DNA of 11,201 nt from Clostridiales bacterium (lineage in GTDB: Bacteria > Bacillota > Clostridia > Oscillospirales > Oscillospiraceae), in contig SFIY01000036.1 in assembly GCA_004555205.1 (NCBI GenBank), positions 1 to 11,201 of the forward strand, given 5' to 3'. Positions 6,071 through 11,201 of this stretch are shown here, in pieces. The position numbers were made by a program, and so were the translations under genes. Each line of letters begins with the position of its first letter. Positions within the stretch are counted from its first letter, which is position 1. Below the pieces are notes generated by a model. It was not told the DNA's origin and ran no database searches. It was given only the letters and a program-made list of their open reading frames with translations.

Positions 6071-6580
6071 ATGCGCGCAAGACCGGTGAGCTGCTGTTTT
6101 TCCGGCCATCGACCGGGAAAGCTGCCCTGGGGGAGTAATGAGGCCGACCCACGGTGTCTGGCTTTGAAAAAGCGGCTGTATGACGCGGTGTTGACGGCGT
6201 ATGACGAGGGATACCGCCACTTTATCTGCGGCATGGCGCAGGGCTGCGACCTGTATTTCTGCGAAGCGGTGCTGCAGCTTCGCAGGGAACATCCGGAGGT
6301 GTCGTTGGAGGCGGCGATTCCCTGCCGCACCCAGCCGGACGGCTGGCGGGCAGAACAGCGGGAGCGCTATGAGAGGATTTTGGCACTGTGTGACTATGAA
6401 ACCATGGTGCAGGAGGAATACACGCCCGACTGCATGCAGCGGCGCAACCGCTATATGGTGGACCATGCGGCGCTTTTGATCGCCGTACACGACGGTGTGC
6501 CCGGCGGTACAAGGCGAACGATCGAATATGCCATGGGGCGGGGTTTGGATATTGTGGATATTCCGCCTATTTCGGAATAG
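6071..6580 (+). CDS. SLOG-superfamily protein (DUF1273/YpsA-like)
   Basis: The 169-residue product resembles the YpsA/DUF1273 branch of SLOG, a Rossmann-type fold thought to bind nucleotides or nucleotide derivatives. Visible motifs are CCFSGHRPGKL (8-18, the first glycine loop), FICGMAQGCD (51-60, second glycine/acidic loop), RNRYMVDHA (125-133) and PGGTRRTIEYA (144-154), the typical SLOG PGG-T segment. The ATG at 6071 is set by GGGGAGG 7 nt upstream; an earlier in-frame start overlaps the -10 element. It ends 15 nt before the ROK gene, so the two are an operon. B. subtilis YpsA has been linked to cell division and stress, but this homologue's ligand and role cannot be read from sequence. 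The family call is solid, the function is not known. Confidence 0.85.
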   Translation: MRARPVSCCFSGHRPGKLPWGSNEADPRCLALKKRLYDAVLTAYDEGYRHFICGMAQGCDLYFCEAVLQLRREHPEVSLEAAIPCRTQPDGWRAEQRERYERILALCDYETMVQEEYTPDCMQRRNRYMVDHAALLIAVHDGVPGGTRRTIEYAMGRGLDIVDIPPISE

Positions 6581-6595
6581 AAAGAGAATGAGAAG

Positions 6596-7966
6596 ATGAG
6601 GCGTTTTGGAATCGACATAGAGGTTCAGTGTGTGCCGCCGCTGGATACGGATTTTATTCCCATGGCGCAATTTGACCGCGCGTTTTTAAGGACGGCCCGC
6701 CATGGGCTCACCGTTGCCGTGGAGCGGGCGGACGGTCAGAGGGCGCTGAAGCGCACCAGAATCCACGGCACGGAGCAGATGCGCGAGGCGGATCATTATT
6801 ACATAGACCGGCTTGTGAAAAATCTGCTGTGGACCAAGGGCGGCTTTCGCATTTACACGGATGACAAGGCGGTATATGACTATCTGAAAAATGCCTACTG
6901 TGTGGGGGGAAGCCGTGCCTTTGATGCGCAGTTTATGTCAGAAGTCTACGAGCGGCCCTTTGAGGTGATCTGGACCGACGTGATGCCGCAGGAGAAGCAT
7001 ACGTCGCAGGCGGTGGGCGGCCATTGGGAGGGCTGCCGCATCGGCTTTGACGCGGGCGGATCGGACCGAAAGGTAAGCGCCGTGAAGGACGGAGCGGTGG
7101 TTTTTTCCGAGGAGGCGGTATGGTTTCCCAAGGAACAAGCCGACCCGGCCTACCACTATGAGGGCATCGTTTCGGCCTTGCAATCGGCAGCGGCGCATTT
7201 GCCCCGTGTGGACGCGGTGGGGATTTCCTCAGCCGGTGTGTTTGTGAACGACCGTACCATGGTGTCGTCCCTTTTCAGGAAAGTACCCCGGGCAGAATAT
7301 GACCGCCGCGTCAAGAATATCTATCTGCGCGCCGTACACGACACATTCGGCGATATTCCGTGCAGGGTCGTCAATGACGGCGATGTGTCGGCCCTTTGCG
7401 GCGCCATGAGCCTGCAGGAAAAAAATATATTGGGCATTGCCATGGGTACCAGTGAAGCGGCCGGTTTTGTGGACGGGGACGGCTGCATCACGGGCTGGCT
7501 CAACGAGTTGGCCTTTGCGCCGGTGGATGCGGCAGGCGGGACCGCAGTGGATGAGTGGTCAGGCGACCGCGGCTGCGGCGGTTCCTATTTTTCGCAGGAG
7601 GCGGTGATCCGTCTGGCGCAGCGCGCCGGCGTGGTATGGGCGGAGAACCTGCCGTCGGCGGAAAAACTGAAAACGGTACAATCGCTGATGGCGCAGGACG
7701 ACCCGCGCGCCGTGCAGGTTTATGAGAGCATCGGTGTTTACTTGGGCCACACGCTGGCATATTATGCCGAGAGCTACGCCTGCCGGTATGTGCTGCTTTT
7801 GGGCCGCGTGATGAGCGGCAAAGGCGGCGATCTGATTGTAAAAACAGCAAAGAATGTGCTGCAAAGGGAATATCCGGCGCTGGCCGATACGATACAGCCT
7901 GTCCTGCCGGACGAAAATTTCCGCCGGGTGGGGCAAGCTGTGGCGGCGGCAAGCCTGCCAAAATGA
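6596..7966 (+). CDS. atypical ROK-family protein with N-terminal extension, probable sugar-kinase-like ATPase
   Basis: ROK proteins are sugar kinases or sugar-responsive repressors of the actin/hexokinase fold. Of 456 residues, about 149-445 form that fold: IGFDAGGSDRKV (149-160, first phosphate loop), VGISSAGVFVND (208-219), VVNDGDVSALCG (258-269, with Asp261 at the catalytic-base position) and IAMGTSEAAG (281-290, second phosphate loop). The family's CxCGxxGC zinc motif is replaced by EWSGDRGCGGSYFS (320-333). No helix-turn-helix is seen. The first ~145 residues do not resemble a ROK domain. The start at 6596 has only a weak purine-rich site, consistent with coupling to the SLOG gene 15 nt upstream. 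Kinase activity is likely but the substrate is unknown. I recall similar proteins annotated only as ROK family in Clostridia. Confidence 0.78.
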   Translation: MRRFGIDIEVQCVPPLDTDFIPMAQFDRAFLRTARHGLTVAVERADGQRALKRTRIHGTEQMREADHYYIDRLVKNLLWTKGGFRIYTDDKAVYDYLKNAYCVGGSRAFDAQFMSEVYERPFEVIWTDVMPQEKHTSQAVGGHWEGCRIGFDAGGSDRKVSAVKDGAVVFSEEAVWFPKEQADPAYHYEGIVSALQSAAAHLPRVDAVGISSAGVFVNDRTMVSSLFRKVPRAEYDRRVKNIYLRAVHDTFGDIPCRVVNDGDVSALCGAMSLQEKNILGIAMGTSEAAGFVDGDGCITGWLNELAFAPVDAAGGTAVDEWSGDRGCGGSYFSQEAVIRLAQRAGVVWAENLPSAEKLKTVQSLMAQDDPRAVQVYESIGVYLGHTLAYYAESYACRYVLLLGRVMSGKGGDLIVKTAKNVLQREYPALADTIQPVLPDENFRRVGQAVAAASLPK

Positions 7967-7973
7967 CGATCAT

Positions 7974-8004
7974 TTGCGTAAATTTTTGGCATTTTGGGTA
8001 CAAT
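7974..8004 (+). promoter_or_regulatory. possible promoter of the M29 aminopeptidase
   Basis: TACAAT (7999-8004) is a good -10. The best -35, TTGCGT (7974-7979), is 19 nt away, which is longer than ideal. No terminator separates this site from the ROK gene, so read-through from the SLOG-ROK promoter is also likely. Confidence 0.4.
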
Positions 8005-8042
8005 AGAGCAAGTTATTTCACGCACTGACAGGAGAAGATACC

Positions 8043-9266
8043 ATGAAAAAGACGGTTTTACGAAAATATGCCAAGTTGATTGCGGCGCAGGGCGTCAATG
8101 TGCAGCCGGGCCAGGAGGTGTTTATTGCCGCGGACCTGGATCAGCCGGAATTTGTGAAAATGCTGGTGGAGGAGTGCTATAAGCGCAAGGCCAAGAAAGT
8201 GGTGGTGGACTGGAGCTATCAGCCGCTGGAAAAGCTGAACGTGCGCTATTGCAGCCTGGCCACCATGTCAGAGATGACCAATTATGAGGAAGCGCGCTGG
8301 CAGCACTATGTGGACACGATCCCCTGCCGCATATACCTGCTGTCGGAGGACCCTGACGGACTCAACGGCGTCAATCAGGAGAAGATGGCCAAGGCAAAGC
8401 AGAAAAAATACCCGATCATCAGGAAATACCGGGATCAGATCGAGAACAAGTATCAATGGTGCATTGCCGCCGTGCCCGGTGTGGCCTGGGCAAAGAAACT
8501 GTTTCCCCGCCTGCGTGCCAATCAGGCGGTGGAAAAGCTGTGGGAGGTCATTCTGGATTGCAGCCGCGTGTGGGACGACCCCATCGCGGCGTGGGAAGAC
8601 CACAACCGCAGCCTGCACGAGCGCTGCGACTATTTGAACAGCTTGGGCATTGAAAAGCTGCACTATACCGCCGGCAACGGCACAGACCTTACGGTAGGCA
8701 TGATTGACGAGGCGCAGTTCTGCGGCGGCGGAGAGACCAGTCTGCAGGGCATCTGCTTTAACCCCAACATTCCCACAGAGGAGTGTTTCATCTCGCCCAA
8801 ACGCGGCGAGGCGGAGGGCATCGTATATGCCACCAAGCCTTTGAGCTATCAGGGACAGTTGATCGACGGTTTCTGGATTCGCTTTGAGGCGGGCAAGGCC
8901 GTGGAATGGCACGCCGATCAAAACGAGGAGCTGCTGACCAAGCTCATCAACATGGATGAGGGAAGCGCCTACTTGGGCGAGTGTGCGCTGGTGCCCTATG
9001 ATTCGCCTATTCGCAAGAGCGGCCTGCTGTTTTACAACACGCTCTTTGACGAGAATGCCGCCTGCCATCTGGCATTGGGCATGGGCTTTGCGGACACCAT
9101 CAAGGATTTCCGGAATAAAACGCTGGAAGAGTGCCGGAAGTTAGGCGTGAACGATTCCATGATCCACGAGGATTTCATGATCGGCTCAGAGGACATGAAC
9201 ATCGACGCACTGTGCCGTGACGGTAAAACCGTACCGATTTTCCGCGACGGCAACTGGGCCTTTTAA
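8043..9266 (+). CDS. M29-family metallo-aminopeptidase (AmpS/PepS type)
   Basis: Thermophilic-aminopeptidase (M29) family enzymes remove N-terminal residues from peptides in the cytosol using a two-metal centre. The 407-residue protein matches the usual length of about 410. It has the metal-site segments NIPTEECFISPKRGEAEG (241-258, with Glu246/Glu247), YLGECALVPYDSPI (310-323, Glu313), CHLALGMGF (341-349, His342) and IHEDFMIG (374-381, His375 and Asp377). At His342+7, where several characterised members have a catalytic Tyr, this protein has Phe349. AGGAGA stands 6-7 nt before the ATG. The gene ends at a shared terminator. It may be co-transcribed with the SLOG-ROK pair upstream. Confident on family, less so on activity. 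Confidence 0.92.
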   Translation: MKKTVLRKYAKLIAAQGVNVQPGQEVFIAADLDQPEFVKMLVEECYKRKAKKVVVDWSYQPLEKLNVRYCSLATMSEMTNYEEARWQHYVDTIPCRIYLLSEDPDGLNGVNQEKMAKAKQKKYPIIRKYRDQIENKYQWCIAAVPGVAWAKKLFPRLRANQAVEKLWEVILDCSRVWDDPIAAWEDHNRSLHERCDYLNSLGIEKLHYTAGNGTDLTVGMIDEAQFCGGGETSLQGICFNPNIPTEECFISPKRGEAEGIVYATKPLSYQGQLIDGFWIRFEAGKAVEWHADQNEELLTKLINMDEGSAYLGECALVPYDSPIRKSGLLFYNTLFDENAACHLALGMGFADTIKDFRNKTLEECRKLGVNDSMIHEDFMIGSEDMNIDALCRDGKTVPIFRDGNWAF

Positions 9267-9277
9267 CCGAGGGCCAT

Positions 9278-9320
9278 AAAAAAGCAGCATCTGCCGATGG
9301 CAGATGCTGCTTTCCTTTTT
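9278..9320. terminator. bidirectional intrinsic terminator between the aminopeptidase and fhs
   Basis: A perfect 15-bp stem (9281-9295 with 9299-9313, sequence AAAGCAGCATCTGCC) has a 3-nt loop. Further T residues follow on the plus strand, and an A-run at the left becomes a T-run on the minus strand. It serves the two convergent genes. Confidence 0.95.
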
Positions 9321-9338
9321 ACGGTCAGAACAGGCCAA

Positions 9339-11009
9339 TCAAAACAGGCCGATGATCCGTCCGTTTTCGTCCACGTCAATGGATTCGGCGGCAGGGACCT
9401 TGGGAAGACCGGGCATGGTCATCACCGCGCCGGTCAGCACCACAATAAATCCGGCGCCGGCGGACACCTTCACCTGGCGGATTGTTACATCGAAGTCTTC
9501 CGGTGCGCCAAGACGCTTGGGATCATCGGAAAACGAGTACTGCGTTTTTGCCATACAGACGGGCAGCTTGCCAAACCCCAGAGCCTCCAACTGTGCGCAC
9601 TGCTGCTGTGCCTCCTCCGTCAGAATGGCCTTCCGCCCGTGATAGACACGCTGCACGATCTGTTCCATTTTCTCGGCAATAGGCAGATCACAATCATAGG
9701 AGAAGCGGAAGTGAGAGGGCTGGTCACACAACCGAACGACTTCCTCGGCAAGCGCCGTGCCGCCTTCGCCGCCTTTTGCCCACACCTGACTCAACGCCGC
9801 ATTGACGCCCAGCGCGCGGCACTTTTCGGCAATGAGGTCCAGCTCTGCCTGCGTATCCGTGGGGAAAGCGTTGATAGCCACCACAGCAGGCAGTCCGTAA
9901 ACTTGGGTCATGTTTTCCACATGGCGCAGCAGATTGGGCAGGCCGCGTTCCAGCGCAATGAGATCCTCACAGCCCAGGTCCTCCTTGGCAGCGCCGCCGT
10001 GGTGCTTCAGGGCACGGACGGTGGCCACGATGACGCAGGCATCTGCCCTCAAGCCGGCCATGCGGCATTTGATGTCCAGAAATTTCTCAGCCCCCAGATC
10101 GGCGCCGAAACCGGCTTCCGTCACGGCGTAATCACCCAAGGCCATGGCCATGCGCGTCGCCATAACGGAGTTGCAGCCGTGGGCAATATTGGCAAAGGGG
10201 CCGCCGTGGATCAGGGCGGGCGTGCCCTCCAGCGTTTGGGCAAGATTCGGCTTGAGCGCGTCCTTCAACAGTGCCGTCATAGCACCGGCTGCCTTCAGAT
10301 CATGGGCGGTGACAGGTGCGCCGTCATAGGTATAGCCCACAATAATGCGGCCCAGGCGCGCCTTCAAATCGGACAGGGAGGTGGCAAGGCACAAAATCGC
10401 CATGATCTCACTGGCCACCGTGATGTCATAGCCGTCATGGCGGGGAATGCCGTTTGCTTTGCCGCCCAGACCGATGGTAATGCAGCGCAGGGCGCGGTCA
10501 TTCATATCCACGGCACGCCGCCAGGTAATGCGCTCAGGGTCGATGCCGAGGGCATTGCCCTGATGAATGTGGTTGTCGATCATGGCGGCCAGGAGATTGT
10601 TGGCTGCGCCGATGGCATGGAAATCGCCGGTAAAGTGGAGGTTAATGTCCTCCATGGGGACGACCTGTGCGTAGCCGCCGCCGGCCGCGCCGCCTTTTAT
10701 GCCGAATACCGGGCCTAAGGACGGCTCGCGCAAGGCGATCACGGCGTTTTTGCCGATTTTCCGCAGACCGTCGGCAAGCCCCACCGTGGTGGTGGTCTTT
10801 CCCTCACCGGCCGGGGTGGGCGTCATGGCGGTAACAAGGATCAATTTCCCTTTGCGGTGGGTGTTTTGCAGCAGGGACAGGTCAATTTTCGCTTTATACC
10901 GGCCATACAGCTCCAGATACGACTGGTCAATGCCGCACTGGGCGGCAATATCGGTAATAGGACGCATGGTATGGGCCTGCGCGATCTCAATATCAGACAG
11001 ATAAGACAT
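9339..11009 (-). CDS. fhs: formate--tetrahydrofolate ligase
   Basis: Fhs joins formate to tetrahydrofolate with ATP, giving 10-formyl-tetrahydrofolate for purines and formyl-Met, or running in the acetyl-CoA pathway of acetogens. The 556-residue protein has the expected length and motifs: the P-loop TPTPAGEGKTTTTVGL (63-78), REPSLGPVFGIKGGAAGGGYAQV (94-116), and DINLHFTGDFHAIGAANNLL (121-140). It extends complete to NGRIIGLF. The ATG at 11007-11009 is chosen because GGGAGG lies 7 nt upstream; the in-frame extension beyond it runs through the promoter. It pairs functionally with GlyA, about 4 kb away on the other strand. No other acetyl-CoA pathway genes are in the window, so acetogenesis cannot be inferred. 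Confidence 0.97.
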   Translation of the reverse strand: MSYLSDIEIAQAHTMRPITDIAAQCGIDQSYLELYGRYKAKIDLSLLQNTHRKGKLILVTAMTPTPAGEGKTTTTVGLADGLRKIGKNAVIALREPSLGPVFGIKGGAAGGGYAQVVPMEDINLHFTGDFHAIGAANNLLAAMIDNHIHQGNALGIDPERITWRRAVDMNDRALRCITIGLGGKANGIPRHDGYDITVASEIMAILCLATSLSDLKARLGRIIVGYTYDGAPVTAHDLKAAGAMTALLKDALKPNLAQTLEGTPALIHGGPFANIAHGCNSVMATRMAMALGDYAVTEAGFGADLGAEKFLDIKCRMAGLRADACVIVATVRALKHHGGAAKEDLGCEDLIALERGLPNLLRHVENMTQVYGLPAVVAINAFPTDTQAELDLIAEKCRALGVNAALSQVWAKGGEGGTALAEEVVRLCDQPSHFRFSYDCDLPIAEKMEQIVQRVYHGRKAILTEEAQQQCAQLEALGFGKLPVCMAKTQYSFSDDPKRLGAPEDFDVTIRQVKVSAGAGFIVVLTGAVMTMPGLPKVPAAESIDVDENGRIIGLF

Positions 11010-11016
11010 AAAAGGA

Positions 11017-11065
11017 CCTCCCGTCATGGTACAGGGTATTTTGCCCATTATAACATGACGAGAGG
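11017..11065 (-). repeat. 12-bp inverted repeat around the fhs promoter core and ribosome binding site
   Basis: CCTCCCGTCATG (11017-11028) and CATGACGAGAGG (11054-11065) are inverted copies with one mismatch, separated by 25 bases. The arm nearest fhs contains the complement of its GGGAGG ribosome binding site. The other arm overlaps the TG of the extended -10. It could be an operator, or, in a longer RNA, a hairpin hiding the ribosome binding site. Confidence 0.7.
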
Positions 11066-11075
11066 CCTTTGTATA
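11047..11075 (-). promoter_or_regulatory. fhs promoter with extended -10
   Basis: On the minus strand TATAAT (11047-11052) is preceded by TGT, giving an extended -10. The -35 position 17 nt away reads TATACA (11070-11075), which matches the consensus at four of six bases. Transcription should start near 11040, leaving about 30 nt of leader. Confidence 0.75.
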
Positions 11076-11201
11076 TCTATTATGGGAGAAAATTTTATTC
11101 AAATTCGTTGTTGGGCATCATATTTAACGGATTTTGCTTCATAAATTTGATACCTCATTTTTTTGATTATTTGATGTGTCCATATTATCCAGCCCTATAC
11201 G
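11076..11201. other. AT-rich intergenic DNA with no gene recognised
   Basis: This stretch is clearly richer in A and T than the coding DNA beside it. Both strands hold only very short open frames without convincing ribosome binding sites. I see no terminator, tRNA or repeat. It is probably the upstream spacer of fhs leading to a gene outside the window. Confidence 0.6.

Noticed and set aside
5083..6330. A 415-codon open frame on the minus strand antisense to glyA and the SLOG gene
   Set aside because: It spans two unrelated plus-strand genes, a terminator and a promoter; composition explains the lack of stops.
7961..7975. Small hairpin AAATGA-CGA-TCATTT at the end of the ROK gene as a terminator
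   Set aside because: The 6-bp A/T-rich stem is too weak and is not followed directly by a T-run.
9297..10718. A 473-codon open frame on the plus strand antisense to fhs
   Set aside because: It is a mirror of the highly conserved fhs coding frame on the minus strand, with no recognisable protein features, and it begins across the terminator.
11010..11045. Tetrahydrofolate riboswitch upstream of fhs
   Set aside because: The predicted leader is only about 30 nt and the conserved aptamer blocks are not seen.
11139..11183. A 14-codon minus-strand open frame (MDTSNNQKNEVSNL) upstream of fhs
   Set aside because: Very short, no convincing ribosome binding site, and no attenuator-like structure after it.

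Overview
The window reads as a chromosomal housekeeping segment from a moderately GC-rich, low-motility-gene-free Firmicute, most likely a Clostridia/Oscillospirales-type gut anaerobe. This rests on gene content: an FMN-riboswitch-controlled ECF riboflavin transporter (RibU), tRNA-Met cytidine acetate ligase (TmcAL), LuxS, formate-tetrahydrofolate ligase (Fhs) and an M29 aminopeptidase. The near-consensus sigma-A promoters and strong GGAGG ribosome binding sites agree. No transposase, integrase, phage gene, CRISPR array, rRNA or tRNA was seen. The taxonomic statement is inference, since no phylogenetic marker is complete.

Layout, left to right. (1) 1-1620, minus strand: the start of rplU (ribosomal protein L21, cut by the window edge) with its promoter and leader. 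Upstream of it is a tight mtnN-luxS operon that recycles S-adenosylhomocysteine and can make AI-2. (2) 1631-2869, plus: tmcAL, divergent from mtnN. It converges on a minus-strand gene at a shared bidirectional terminator (about 2871-2911). (3) 2909-4702, minus: an FMN riboswitch with an intrinsic terminator, then ribU, then a rhomboid-fold membrane protein that lacks the protease catalytic residues and has a Cys/His-rich tail. (4) 4717-6000, plus: glyA with its own promoter and terminator, fired back-to-back with the ribU promoter. (5) 6011-9320, plus: a two-gene SLOG (DUF1273/YpsA-like) and atypical ROK operon, followed by an M29 aminopeptidase and a second bidirectional terminator. (6) 9339-11009, minus: fhs, with a promoter lying inside a 12-bp inverted repeat. 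(7) 11066-11201: AT-rich upstream DNA with no gene recognised.

Together the genes cover one-carbon metabolism (GlyA, Fhs), the methyl cycle (MtnN, LuxS), flavin uptake, tRNA wobble modification and peptide turnover. The least understood parts are the SLOG-ROK pair and the pseudo-rhomboid. The most informative regulatory structures are the FMN riboswitch, with a visible 8-bp candidate antiterminator, and the inverted repeat at fhs. I see no clear evidence of a new defence or mobile system.
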